Assembly: GCA_900543815.1 (NCBI GenBank)
Contig: UQST01000018.1
Location: 1 to 54,649 of the forward strand
Origin: an uncultured Prevotellaceae bacterium
Lineage (GTDB): Bacteria > Bacteroidota > Bacteroidia > Bacteroidales > Bacteroidaceae
DNA: 54,649 nt
Direction of reading: 5' to 3'
Below are positions 8,375-17,023 of this stretch, piece after piece. The position numbers and the translations under genes are program-made. Under the pieces are notes generated by a model. The model did not search any database. It saw only the letters and a program-made list of their open reading frames with translations, and had not been told where the DNA came from. The stretch's first letter is position 1. Each line of letters opens with the position of its first letter.

Positions 8375-8740
8375 CGGTAAGTTGCGGAGGAAATTGCTGT
8401 ATGCTGCGTAGGAAATTGCTGTATGCTGCGGGGAGGATTGCGGCACGCTGTGTGAAGAATTACTGTACGTTGTATGAAGAATTACTGTACGTTGTGTGAA
8501 GAATTACTGTACGTTGTGTGGAAGATTGCGGTATGCTATGTGAAGAATTTCTGTACGCTGTATGGAAGAATTGCCATACGCAATGTGAAGAATTGCAGTA
8601 CGTTGTGTGAAGATTGCAGTACACCGCGTAGGAGATTGCTGTATGCTGCGTAGGAGATTTCGATACGCTGTGGAAGAGATCGCAGCACGCTGCGGGGAGG
8701 ATTGCAGCGTGCTGCACGAGCCATCGCAGCACGCTGAATA
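8366..8740. repeat. 22-nt periodic repeat array A (about 17 units)
   Basis: A tandem array of about 17 imperfect units. The reference base of each unit falls at 8396, 8418, 8440, 8462, 8484, 8506, 8528, 8550, 8573, 8595, 8616, 8638, 8660, 8682, 8704 and 8726: a 22-nt step throughout, with one 23 and one 21 that cancel. Units read like ATTGCTGTATGCTGCGTAGG; the best-preserved cores are GCAGCACGCTGC (8682-8693) and GCAGCGTGCTGC (8704-8715). Conserved core and variable tail are in the opposite orientation to arrays B-F. It lies between the upxY locus and the GH76 gene. It is not coding and carries no spacers of CRISPR type. Confidence 0.9.
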
Positions 8741-8798
8741 AAAAGAGGTGCCCAAGTGACCTCGTGCAAGCATGCTTGCCAAGGGGGCACTTGGGCAC
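8741..8798 (-). terminator. Terminator of the GH76 gene (nested hairpin)
   Basis: The arms GTGCCCAAGTG (8748-8758) and CACTTGGGCAC (8788-8798) pair perfectly over 11 bp. On the minus strand the stem is followed by CTCTTTTTATT, as for a factor-independent terminator about 220 nt after the GH76 stop. The loop itself holds a 14-bp perfect palindrome, GCAAGCATGCTTGC (8766-8779). The 8799-9017 interval shows nothing else I recognise. Confidence 0.7.
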
Positions 8799-9017
8799 AT
8801 TACTGAGGAAGCCGAAGCGAGTTCGTACGAACACGCCAGGCGGATTCCTCTCCCTCACCTGTGCCTATCGCAGGCATCAGGCAAGTTATTTCATCCCGCA
8901 CCGCATCACGAGGACAAGGGGCGGAATCGGTGTCAGACTGCCGCAGGCAGACTACCTGAGCCGACGGCGAACTGCCATTTACACATTATTATATATACGC
9001 GCGCGAGGCGAAGCGCC

Positions 9018-12000
9018 CTACAGCCGCACCTTACGCACCAGCGAACCGCCCTGCATGCGCAAGACTGCCACCACCACGCCTTGTGCCTGGGGCAAAGTCA
9101 GAGAGGTGCTTCCCGACTGAACAGACTGAGCCAGGAGCATGCGTCCCTGCAGGTCATATACGCAAAGGGTGCCTGCCCGGGGAGCCTGTACATGCAGCTG
9201 TCCCCCACTCACCTGCATGCCGGCGGCTGCAAGGCTCTCGCCTGCGGGGAGCACCGAGGTGCCCAGTCCCAGGTGGAGCAACTGACATTCGGTGAGTTGC
9301 AACTGCGTTCCGCCATTGACCCCACGCACCACCAAACGATAGTGGGCATAGGTGGCCTGGCTGCCGAGGCGGTAGAACTGGGTGGCGTAGCGGTGTGAGA
9401 ACTTCTCCCCCGTGCGGCTGTCCAGTGTCACCCACTCTTCTCCGTCGGCCGACCCTTGCAGCTGCCAGTCGGTGGGATCAAGGTTTTCCTTGTCCTTGCC
9501 AGCCGTGAGCGTATAGGTGTCGATGCTCACAGGTGCGGCATAAGAGAAGGTGATGGTGAGCGAGTCGGCAAACTGCGCCCTGTAAGCCGTGAGCCTGTTC
9601 TGGTCATTGAGCTTGCCTATCACCTCGGTGGCACTCACGCCGTCGGCCGAAGCCTCCACGCTCTGAACGGCAGGCATCTGCTCTGCGCCAGCCGCAGCAA
9701 GCATGGTGCCGTAGAGTTCAAATCCCATGAGCGATGCCGCCTGGCTGTCCTCGTCGGCAGTCTTGGTGACGAGCAACTGGAAACGGCAGAAGCTCTTGCT
9801 GGTGGCTGTGGTGCTTGTGTAATGCGAACCACGGGCATTGAGCGAGAGATTGCGTGTGGAGAGAATTGCGGGAGTGCCGTCTTCGGCCAGTCCGCGAAGG
9901 CTTATCGCCGTGGGAGTCTGTGCCTTGGCGGCGGCCGCTATCACGGTGTAGGCCAGCGGGCGAACGGCCATCGGAGTCTCGATGAGCCAGTAGAGGCTGT
10001 CGCCGCTGACGGTACTGTAGCTTTCGGAACTGTCATCCACCAGGGCAGCCTGGCTGCTTCCGTCGGGGCCAAAGACCCTTGACAGAGAAGTCACATCGGG
10101 ATAGAGCCTGCCCATATCGAGGCGTCCGAACAACTGCCACTGAGCCAATTGGCACTCCGCATCATCCTTCGGGCGCAACCGGTACCACACGTAAGCCACA
10201 TCATTCTGCACCTCATAGACGGCCGTAGTGGCAGGACAAGGAAACTCCATCGCCGATCGCTCGTCGATGGTCTTCCATGTGGTGCCGTTGTTGGAACCCT
10301 CCACCACCCAAGCCTGGGGAGCTGCATCGGCACCCGTAGTGAGGCTGTAATGGCTGAGCACATAATTGCCCGCTGCGCGATACACCACTCCCGACTGAGG
10401 AAGAACCACGGAAGTGAGTCCCTGATGGTCGGTGAGAGAGGGACAGGAGTCCAGTGTACCGCCGTCGGCAGTAATGTCGGTGGCGCTCACCGAGTGTCCT
10501 ATCAGTTGCCACTCAGACAGATAGAAGGACGTCTGATTGGCCTTGCCATGCAGAACGAGGCGGAAATGGCTGTAGGCAGCAGTCTCGTCGATGTCGCATC
10601 GCACACGCTGTCCACGTGCCACGAAAGCCGCTTCGCCCACCTCATGCAGAGGCTCCCACTGCTGCCCGTCGTTGCTGCCCATGAGCGTCCAGCCCGCTGG
10701 GTCAGCCGAGGCATTGAAGCCCGAGAACAGAGTATAAGCCTGCAAGCGGATGGGGGCAGGTGCATCGTATTGCACCCAAGCCTCTGTACCCTCACGTGCA
10801 ATGCCGGCAAACTGCGTGGTGGGATTGCCGTCGGCGAGCAGTCCAAGGGTCTGTCCGTTGTCCTCCATCGAGGTTGACAGACTGCCCAGGGAACTTATCA
10901 CATCGTCATAAATGGTATTCCTGGCCTCAAACTGCAGCCAGTTGAGGGTCACGAGGTCGATGCCGGCACTGCCCGCACACACCAGATACAGATCGTGCTT
11001 GCCGGTGACAGGCACGTTGAGAGCACGCTCCAGTGTCACCCAACCATCGCGCTCGGCATCGTCCTGCGGCTTGATGGTGCACACGAGCGTACCTCCCTTG
11101 GCCGACGGAGCATCGATATAGACGTCCAGTTCCGATACGAGACGCAGGAGACGGGCACGCATCAGCAGGTGCGAAGCATAGCGCGAACCGAAATCCACAT
11201 TGCGGTAGCCCACATAATTGCCCTTTCGCATGGCACCCGCATAGCCCGTACCGTCATCGTCATTGCCCGTGTGTACGATGGGGGTACCGCACAGGAAATT
11301 GAAGTCATCAGCCTGCATGCGGCTGTAGGCATCCCTCTCGTCCACCACGCCCAAGTGTGCGTTGAAGGCAGCAGATACGGCCGTGAAGGCTCCCACGCCG
11401 TCATTGTTGAAGTTGCCGCCGTCTGAATAATAGAAGTCTTCGGTGGTCTTGGTGAGCCAAGCCGACATGCTGATGCCCTTGGAGTTGCGGTTGTTCCAGG
11501 CATGATAGCCGTTGCGGGCCAACCACTCATACCACTTGGGCTGTCCCATCGAGGCTGCGTAGCGGCGCACATAGCGCATGAGAATGCCCTTGAAGCCCGT
11601 GAGGTCGCCGTTCACAGTCTGGCACACCTTGATGATACCATGGCTGTTGGCCAGGTTCTTGGCTGTCCAGTTCATGATGGCATCGGCATCGGTGCGGTAT
11701 TGCTCGGTGCCGAAGTGCTCGTAGAGCATGACTGCCGCACCCAGCGAGGTTCCCTGGTTGTAGGTAGAAGACCAGGTGTTGCCCACGGTACCCTTCACCG
11801 GGTCGCCGCTGTCATACACCTGTCCGTTGAACACACCCTGCGCATTGATATTGTAGAGCAGGCTTCGCTCGCCGGCATATACCCGTGCTGCCTTCTGGAA
11901 ATACTCCTCCTTGTCCAAAGCGATGCCCAGATAGCAGGCACACACAGCCGCAGGACCATTGATGCAGGAGTTGGTGCCTCCGTTGCCCTGCTTCCATACG

Positions 12001-12929
12001 AGTGTTCCGTTGTCATACTTCGCTGCACGACTGTACATGCCATCGAAGTTGGTCTTGGCAGTTGCCAGGTATTTGGTCACGCCGGTGAGCAGATAGGCTC
12101 TCACGCATGCGATGCACATCCAGGCAATATCGTCGTTGAACTCATTATACCCTCTGCCGGTAATCCAGTTGGCTGTCTTGCGGGAGAGGAAGTTGGTGTA
12201 GAGCATCTCAAACATGGTGGCATACTGCTTGTCGCCCGTTGTCTCGAGCGCATCAAGCACCACCTCAAACATCTCAGCATCGCCCCACCAGCCGCCGTTG
12301 CCTATCACATAACCTGTGCTGGCGCGGTGGTAATAGTGAGCCTTCCACTTCTCCATCATATCGTCGCGCACTTCGGGAGTGAGCGCATTCTCGCGTGGAG
12401 CACATTCCTCCACCGTCCAGGTATATTGCGAAGGTTCTGCCTTATCTACTGCCACCAGCGTGAGGGTGTTGCCGTCGGCAGTATCCCCCTGGGTGGAGAG
12501 TGCATAACGGCGCGTGGAACTGGCATAGATGTAGTACTGATTGGTGCTTCCCTCCACGGGTACAAGCTGCCAGCGGCCACGGGAAGCTGCGGCTGAACGG
12601 TCCTGCACCGACACTGCGGCACCAGCTGTCATGCCGCCCGTGCACGCCAGGAACTTGCCTGTGTAGGCATTGGAGAGCATATAGGTGTCGGTGCCGGCAC
12701 TCTGCAGCACCCATCGCTGCGAGTTGGTTTGCGCATCGGTCCACATCTCGGCCTGCGCACCGGCATCGAGGGAAGAATTCTTAGGCATGATGGAGAATGC
12801 ACCGCGACCTATACGCAGCGTCTGCCCATCCTGCAAGGCATAGGCTTCCAGCGATGAGAAGAACGCCGAAGCCACCAGTAGCACCGCCGACGCAAAGCGT
12901 CCTGATGCCGTGAGTAATTGGTTGTTCAT
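9018..12929 (-). CDS. Secreted GH76 alpha-mannanase with RICIN, CBM6-like and F5/8-type C modules
   Basis: A 1303-residue secreted enzyme. Modules in order: signal peptide (~1-32); ricin-type beta-trefoil (~35-175, with QRW and KFLACTGG repeats); GH76 alpha-1,6-mannanase domain (~190-540) with the catalytic Asp pair in YNEFNDDIAWM (D266, D267); a CBM6-like module (~545-665, YAGAMRKGNYVGYRNVDFG); about four discoidin/F5-8C galactose-binding-like domains (~675-1220); and a C-terminal beta domain (~1225-1303, LCVYDLQGRMLLAQS ... VRKVRL) of the type IX sorting type. GH76 enzymes cleave the alpha-1,6-mannose backbone of yeast mannan and related glycans. It stands alone, with no SusC/SusD pair nearby. 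It has its own promoter at 13021-13051 and terminator at 8741-8798. Catalytic family is confident; the exact target glycan is not. Confidence 0.9.
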   Translation of the reverse strand: MNNQLLTASGRFASAVLLVASAFFSSLEAYALQDGQTLRIGRGAFSIMPKNSSLDAGAQAEMWTDAQTNSQRWVLQSAGTDTYMLSNAYTGKFLACTGGMTAGAAVSVQDRSAAASRGRWQLVPVEGSTNQYYIYASSTRRYALSTQGDTADGNTLTLVAVDKAEPSQYTWTVEECAPRENALTPEVRDDMMEKWKAHYYHRASTGYVIGNGGWWGDAEMFEVVLDALETTGDKQYATMFEMLYTNFLSRKTANWITGRGYNEFNDDIAWMCIACVRAYLLTGVTKYLATAKTNFDGMYSRAAKYDNGTLVWKQGNGGTNSCINGPAAVCACYLGIALDKEEYFQKAARVYAGERSLLYNINAQGVFNGQVYDSGDPVKGTVGNTWSSTYNQGTSLGAAVMLYEHFGTEQYRTDADAIMNWTAKNLANSHGIIKVCQTVNGDLTGFKGILMRYVRRYAASMGQPKWYEWLARNGYHAWNNRNSKGISMSAWLTKTTEDFYYSDGGNFNNDGVGAFTAVSAAFNAHLGVVDERDAYSRMQADDFNFLCGTPIVHTGNDDDGTGYAGAMRKGNYVGYRNVDFGSRYASHLLMRARLLRLVSELDVYIDAPSAKGGTLVCTIKPQDDAERDGWVTLERALNVPVTGKHDLYLVCAGSAGIDLVTLNWLQFEARNTIYDDVISSLGSLSTSMEDNGQTLGLLADGNPTTQFAGIAREGTEAWVQYDAPAPIRLQAYTLFSGFNASADPAGWTLMGSNDGQQWEPLHEVGEAAFVARGQRVRCDIDETAAYSHFRLVLHGKANQTSFYLSEWQLIGHSVSATDITADGGTLDSCPSLTDHQGLTSVVLPQSGVVYRAAGNYVLSHYSLTTGADAAPQAWVVEGSNNGTTWKTIDERSAMEFPCPATTAVYEVQNDVAYVWYRLRPKDDAECQLAQWQLFGRLDMGRLYPDVTSLSRVFGPDGSSQAALVDDSSESYSTVSGDSLYWLIETPMAVRPLAYTVIAAAAKAQTPTAISLRGLAEDGTPAILSTRNLSLNARGSHYTSTTATSKSFCRFQLLVTKTADEDSQAASLMGFELYGTMLAAAGAEQMPAVQSVEASADGVSATEVIGKLNDQNRLTAYRAQFADSLTITFSYAAPVSIDTYTLTAGKDKENLDPTDWQLQGSADGEEWVTLDSRTGEKFSHRYATQFYRLGSQATYAHYRLVVRGVNGGTQLQLTECQLLHLGLGTSVLPAGESLAAAGMQVSGGQLHVQAPRAGTLCVYDLQGRMLLAQSVQSGSTSLTLPQAQGVVVAVLRMQGGSLVRKVRL

Positions 12930-13020
12930 ATTAGGATATGGTTATGATAAATCCTTCACAAGCAGGAATCACAGTACCGCGAGAGTGACCTCCCCCAGGC
13001 CCGCAAGCCCCTTTCACCCA

Positions 13021-13051
13021 CAAATTTACTCTTTTTAAATGAAAAGAGCAA
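13021..13051 (-). promoter_or_regulatory. Promoter of the GH76 gene
   Basis: On the minus strand, TTG (13049-13051) is followed after 20 nt by TAAATTTG (13021-13028). The start point would be near 13014, giving an ~85-nt leader. The upstream half overlaps the terminator hairpin of the preceding operon. Confidence 0.7.
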
Positions 13052-13095
13052 GGGCAGGAACGGCTTTTTGCACCATTCCTGCCCTTTTAACGAAA
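13049..13095 (-). terminator. Terminator after the zinc-ribbon lipoprotein gene
   Basis: Inverted repeat AAGGGCAGGAA / TTCCTGCCCTT just downstream of the stop of the lipoprotein gene on the minus strand, followed by a T-rich GCTCTTTTC. It probably ends the metA-U32-lipoprotein transcript. Confidence 0.55.
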
Positions 13096-13099
13096 AAAC

Positions 13100-14029
13100 T
13101 CATACGTTGTCGGCACCACAATGGGGACACTTGCCCAACGAATGCATCTTGCATCCGCATTGCCCGCACACATAGCGCGGACGGAAGTGCCGGAAGAAGC
13201 GGTATAGTGCCACCACCACATACACGCCATAGAGCACCACCCCCGCCCAATAGAATGCGGCCAGCGAGAAAAGGGTGTAGAGGCACATGCACATGCCCAA
13301 GAGAGTGAGCAGATAAAGCAATGCCTCACCCAAGGGCAACTGGGCTAAAACCTCGTCGGCCACTGCCATGGAGAGGATGAGTATCAGCCAGAAGAGCGAT
13401 ACGAACAGGCCGAGCAGCACGGGCAAGGAGAATGGGTTGAGGGTGGGATGGTAATAGAAGCTGACCCACATATCAGGCTCGAAACGCTGGATATGGGCAT
13501 AGAGGACTGCCGCACCGCCCAATACCACGGTGAGCAATGTGGGATAGACAGATGCTATATCATTGAGCAGGAATACCCGCGAACGGGCATGCCGCACACC
13601 GCGGGCTACTATCAGCACCAGAGCCAGTGCAATAAGGCACACGAAAAAAGGCAGATGGCGAAGGCTGAAGATGTAGATGAAGCGGCTGATGGGGTCATCA
13701 GGCACCACGCCCGAGAGCAGTTCGCTCTCGTGTGTCCAGCCCATGACCATCTGGTCGTGTGCCACCTTCACCCACACGCTATCTATCGTATCCTCGGGGA
13801 TAACGGTTATCTGCGCCACCACCAGTTCCTCACCCCTCAGGATGAAAAGGCTGTCGGCATACCCATCCATGGGCATAGGCATATTGTGCAGAGGCTGCTG
13901 CGCCTGCAGGTGGAGGGTGTCGGCAGTGACCACGAAGTTGTCATTGACCTCGTAGAGACCCGCATCGCTTATCCTATTATAACAGGACGAGAGCAGGAGG
14001 GAGAGCAGAAGGGGGAGGAGTTTACGCAT
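13100..14029 (-). CDS. Membrane lipoprotein with C-terminal zinc ribbon, function unknown
   Basis: A 309-residue protein with a lipoprotein signal (LLLSLLLSSC, lipidated Cys16), a ~90-residue extracytoplasmic domain, then about four to five hydrophobic membrane segments (~115-255). It ends in a small zinc ribbon, CGQCGCKMHSLGKCPHCG (CxxC...CxxC). The first half has the look of an SH3-like domain (VAHDQMVMGWTHESELL). I do not know a function for this family. It overlaps the end of the U32 gene by 8 nt, so it is the third cistron of a tightly packed operon with metA. The zinc ribbon should face the cytoplasm or periplasm depending on segment number, which I cannot fix from sequence. Confidence 0.8.
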   Translation of the reverse strand: MRKLLPLLLSLLLSSCYNRISDAGLYEVNDNFVVTADTLHLQAQQPLHNMPMPMDGYADSLFILRGEELVVAQITVIPEDTIDSVWVKVAHDQMVMGWTHESELLSGVVPDDPISRFIYIFSLRHLPFFVCLIALALVLIVARGVRHARSRVFLLNDIASVYPTLLTVVLGGAAVLYAHIQRFEPDMWVSFYYHPTLNPFSLPVLLGLFVSLFWLILILSMAVADEVLAQLPLGEALLYLLTLLGMCMCLYTLFSLAAFYWAGVVLYGVYVVVALYRFFRHFRPRYVCGQCGCKMHSLGKCPHCGADNV

Positions 14030-15947
14030 TCCAGACTTTCATTTCACAACGGCGGCAGTCAAACTCCAGGCGGAAGCGACGGCCATCGTTCAGGTTCAGG
14101 TAAAGAGGTTCGGCCAGCTGCGCGGCGGCACCACCACGCTTGCGGCACCAGCCGAACTCGTATCTCAGGCAGTGGCGACAGGTCATGAGCAGGTAGTCTC
14201 TGCCTTCTGTACGACCGCATTCCATAGCCATCTCATCCACTTGGAAACCATTGCGCTCATAGAATCGGCGTGCCAGATGGTTGGCCACATTGGCCTGATA
14301 GGTGAGGTGAGGCTGGTTTGGACGGGCCTCATCGGAAGCCGGTGAGGATGAGGAAGCAGGCAAGCTTTGCACGGCAGGAGTCTTCTCTGCCCCACTCTGG
14401 CTGACAGACCCGGCGGCAGAAGCACCGACAGAAGCATCGGCAGAGGGCATTGCCTGTTCGTCTCTGCCAGCCTTTCCTGCAAAAGCTTGTGCCAAAGCCT
14501 CGCGACGCCAGCCTGTGAGGAGGCTGCGGGGAACAAACCAAGGCTGCGAAAGGGCTACCTCAACATGCGAACAGGCATAGGCTGTATCGCCCGTCTTGGC
14601 CAGCACCTGGCGTATGCCATCGTCCTGAGGCGAGCGAGCCAACTGATGTTCACAGGGATAGGTGAAGGATTCACGGGCACCGTCTTCCCGCTTCAGGGTC
14701 AGGCGGAAACCCTCGGCAACATCCTCGAAGCGCATCTCCAGACCTATCGTGCGATGGGCTGTGGTGCCTGCCATCTGCCTTTCCCAGGCCTGGTCGTAGT
14801 TTCTCCAAAGCACATCACCACGCCGCACACCGGGCATCGACGAGGGAAAGAGACGGTTGCCCTGTGCTCTGTTGACACGGAAACCACACAGACGGCCGTC
14901 GCCATCCATATAGCAAAGGCCATCACCATTGGCAAAGGCGGTGGTGCCAGACACTACGATACTGCCCTGCGACACTTCCTTCACACGACCGACCTCCATT
15001 CCACGGCTCTTGGGAGTGTCCATCGACGCCACACTGCCCTGCCTGCCGTGCAGGAAATAGTCGGTAAAGCCGCGCGAGAAACTGCGCTGCGGATCGGGGG
15101 TGAAGGTGAATTCGGAACGTCCGAGTGAAGCCCGCCGGTAGTCGGCAGCACGGCGCGAGAGCACGCGGTCGATGGCCTGACGGTAGGCGGCAGTCACATT
15201 CTTGACATAGGAAACATCCTTCAGGCGGCCCTCTATCTTGAAGCTCACCACTCCGGCATCCATCATCTCCTCCAGCGAATGCTGCCTGCTCATATCACGC
15301 AGCGAGAGGAGGTGGCGCTCGGATGAGAGCACCTGCCCCTGGGCATCGGTAAGCGTGAAGGGCAGACGGCAGAACTGTGCACACTCGCCACGGTTTGCCG
15401 AACGGCCGAAGCAGTACTGCGAAGCGTAGCACTGTCCGCTGTAGCTCACACACAAAGCGCCATGCACAAAGGCTTCGAGCGGCATCTGCGGCACTGCCTG
15501 GTGTATCTCACGTATCTGGTCAAGAGTGAGTTCACGGGCAAGCACCGTCTGTCCGAAGCCAAGACTCTGCAGCCACTTCACCTTGTCAGGTGTGCGGTTG
15601 TCCATCTGAGTGCTGGCATGCAGGGCTATGGGCGGCAGCTCCATCTCGAGCAGAGACATATCCTGCACGATGAGAGCATCGATGCCTGCGTGGTACAAAT
15701 CCCATACCAGGCGACGTGCATCATCGAGCTCGTCATCACGAAGGATGGTGTTGAGCGTCACATAGATGCGCACTCCGAACGGGCGGGCATACTGGCACAG
15801 GCGTGCAATATCGTCGATACTGTTGCCCGCAGCTACCCGCGCGCCAAAACGAGGCGAACCTATATAGACAGCGTCAGCACCATGATCGATGGCCGCAATG
15901 CCGCACTCGAGGTTCTGTGCCGGTGATAGTAGTTCAATGGATGTCAT
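14022..15947 (-). CDS. Peptidase U32 family protein, RlhA/YdcP-like (probable 23S rRNA hydroxylation)
   Basis: A 641-residue U32-family protein. It opens IELLSPAQNLECGIAAIDHGADAVYIG, typical of the family barrel, has the Cys cluster SYSGQCYASQYCFGRSANRGECAQFCR expected to bind an iron-sulfur cluster, and continues into a DUF3656-like C-terminal half, ending TCRHCLRYEFGWC ... FDCRRCEMKVW. Full-length members with this extension match E. coli RlhA, needed for hydroxylation of 23S rRNA C2501; shorter ones (TrhP) act on tRNA. The old label 'collagenase-like protease' is probably wrong for such proteins. The start is ATG 15947, overlapping the end of metA by 14 nt; the in-frame ORF reaches 16052 without family resemblance. 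A Ser/Ala-rich low-complexity stretch sits in the C-terminal half. Confidence 0.85.
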   Translation of the reverse strand: MTSIELLSPAQNLECGIAAIDHGADAVYIGSPRFGARVAAGNSIDDIARLCQYARPFGVRIYVTLNTILRDDELDDARRLVWDLYHAGIDALIVQDMSLLEMELPPIALHASTQMDNRTPDKVKWLQSLGFGQTVLARELTLDQIREIHQAVPQMPLEAFVHGALCVSYSGQCYASQYCFGRSANRGECAQFCRLPFTLTDAQGQVLSSERHLLSLRDMSRQHSLEEMMDAGVVSFKIEGRLKDVSYVKNVTAAYRQAIDRVLSRRAADYRRASLGRSEFTFTPDPQRSFSRGFTDYFLHGRQGSVASMDTPKSRGMEVGRVKEVSQGSIVVSGTTAFANGDGLCYMDGDGRLCGFRVNRAQGNRLFPSSMPGVRRGDVLWRNYDQAWERQMAGTTAHRTIGLEMRFEDVAEGFRLTLKREDGARESFTYPCEHQLARSPQDDGIRQVLAKTGDTAYACSHVEVALSQPWFVPRSLLTGWRREALAQAFAGKAGRDEQAMPSADASVGASAAGSVSQSGAEKTPAVQSLPASSSSPASDEARPNQPHLTYQANVANHLARRFYERNGFQVDEMAMECGRTEGRDYLLMTCRHCLRYEFGWCRKRGGAAAQLAEPLYLNLNDGRRFRLEFDCRRCEMKVWNA

Positions 15948-16851
15948 TGATATCGTATGGAGTCTCCTGATAAACGTAATAGTTGAGCCAGTTCTGGAAC
16001 AGAAGGTTGCCGTGGGCACGCCAGGTGACCAGTGGTGGCTGTGAGGGGTCATCGTTGCGATAATAGTTGAGAGGCATCTTGATGGGAAGTCCCTTGCCCA
16101 GATCGCGCTTATACTCAGTGTCGAGCGTGTAAGGCGAATACTCGGAGTGTCCGGTGATGAATATCTCTCTGCCGCCCCGGGCCATCACCATTCCCACGCC
16201 GCTCTGTGGGCTTTCGGCTATGAGGGATAGTTCTGGCACGGCCAGGATATCCTCGCGACGAAGTTCGGTATGGCGGCTGTGAGGCATATAGAACACATCA
16301 TCGAAACCCCGGAAGATGGGGAGCGAGGGGCAGAGCGGTGTCTGCGGGAAGATACCGAACATCTTTTCGGGCAGCGCATATTTGGGCACCCCATAGTGAT
16401 GATAGAGTCCGGCCTGGGCAGCCCAGCAGATATAGAGCGTGCTGGTGACGTGGGTACGTGCCCAGTCGAAGATGCCGCTCACCTCTTCCCAGTAGTTGAC
16501 CTGCTCATACTCAAGATGCTCCACAGGAGCACCTGTGATAATCATTCCGTCGAACTTCTCGTCTGCCATCTTCTCGAAATCGCGGTAGAAAGCCTGCATA
16601 TGCTCCACTGGTGTGTTTTTGCTGGTGTGTGCCTTGACCTTCATAAACTGGATGTCAAGCTGCAGGGGCGAGTTGGAGAGCAGCCTGATGAGGTCTGTCT
16701 CGGTGGTTATCTTCAGTGGCATCAGGTTGAGCACAACGATGCGCAGCGGTCTGATGTCCTGACTGTTGGCCCGCTCATCACCAAGCACAAAGATGTTCTC
16801 GTGCTTGAGGAACTCAATGGCGGGCAGTTTGTCTGGTAATCTTAACGGCAT
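15934..16851 (-). CDS. metA: Homoserine O-acetyltransferase, MetA type
   Basis: A 305-residue MetA-family enzyme that activates homoserine for methionine synthesis. With the start at ATG 16851 (MPLRLPDKLPAIEF) the residues fall exactly on the family numbering: nucleophile C142 (YICWAAQAG), H235 and E237 (ITGHSEY). Residue 111 is Glu (ITGAPVEHLEY). In characterised MetA proteins Glu111 goes with acetyl-CoA and Gly111 (E. coli) with succinyl-CoA, so acetyl transfer is predicted despite the traditional 'succinyltransferase' name. An in-frame upstream extension to 16926 is rejected because it shifts this numbering. It is the first gene of an overlapping operon with the U32 and lipoprotein genes. 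I see no SAM riboswitch and no clear promoter upstream. Confidence 0.93.
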   Translation of the reverse strand: MPLRLPDKLPAIEFLKHENIFVLGDERANSQDIRPLRIVVLNLMPLKITTETDLIRLLSNSPLQLDIQFMKVKAHTSKNTPVEHMQAFYRDFEKMADEKFDGMIITGAPVEHLEYEQVNYWEEVSGIFDWARTHVTSTLYICWAAQAGLYHHYGVPKYALPEKMFGIFPQTPLCPSLPIFRGFDDVFYMPHSRHTELRREDILAVPELSLIAESPQSGVGMVMARGGREIFITGHSEYSPYTLDTEYKRDLGKGLPIKMPLNYYRNDDPSQPPLVTWRAHGNLLFQNWLNYYVYQETPYDINDIH

Positions 16852-16979
16852 ATGGTATGGATGAAAAGGAAAGCCCCCTCTCACCCTCCCTCGTGAGAGG
16901 AAGAATCTGCCCTGCCGGAGGGACAAGAGGAGGCTTGTTTCTTAATCTTCAAATGGTATTTTGTATGTATATGCTATGC

Positions 16980-17020
16980 ATGAAGTCCTCCCGCCAGGAA
17001 TGCTGGCGGGAAGACTTTGC
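16980..17020 (-). terminator. Hairpin after the M13 peptidase gene
   Basis: Inverted repeat AGTCCTCCCGCCAG / CTGGCGGGAAGACT with a 5-nt loop directly after the stop of the M13 gene. It lacks a T-run, so it may act as an RNA 3'-end stabiliser rather than a full terminator. Confidence 0.45.
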
Positions 17021-17023
17021 TGT

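Noticed and set aside
8366..8740. CRISPR array
   Set aside because: Units are 22 nt in total with no unique spacers between conserved repeats, the units themselves vary, and there are no cas genes in the window.
8460..8858. Coding ORFs through array A with repetitive HTAYRNSSH-like translations
   Set aside because: The repeat period is 22 nt, so each unit shifts frame; apparent repeats in several frames are by-products of the DNA repeat. Promoters and starts are absent.
14022..15947. Collagenase-like protease function for the U32 protein
   Set aside because: Full-length U32 proteins with the C-terminal extension and Cys cluster are linked to RNA hydroxylation; no protease active site can be pointed to.
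16852..17023. SAM riboswitch upstream of metA
   Set aside because: No conserved SAM-aptamer core could be recognised in the 170-nt upstream region.
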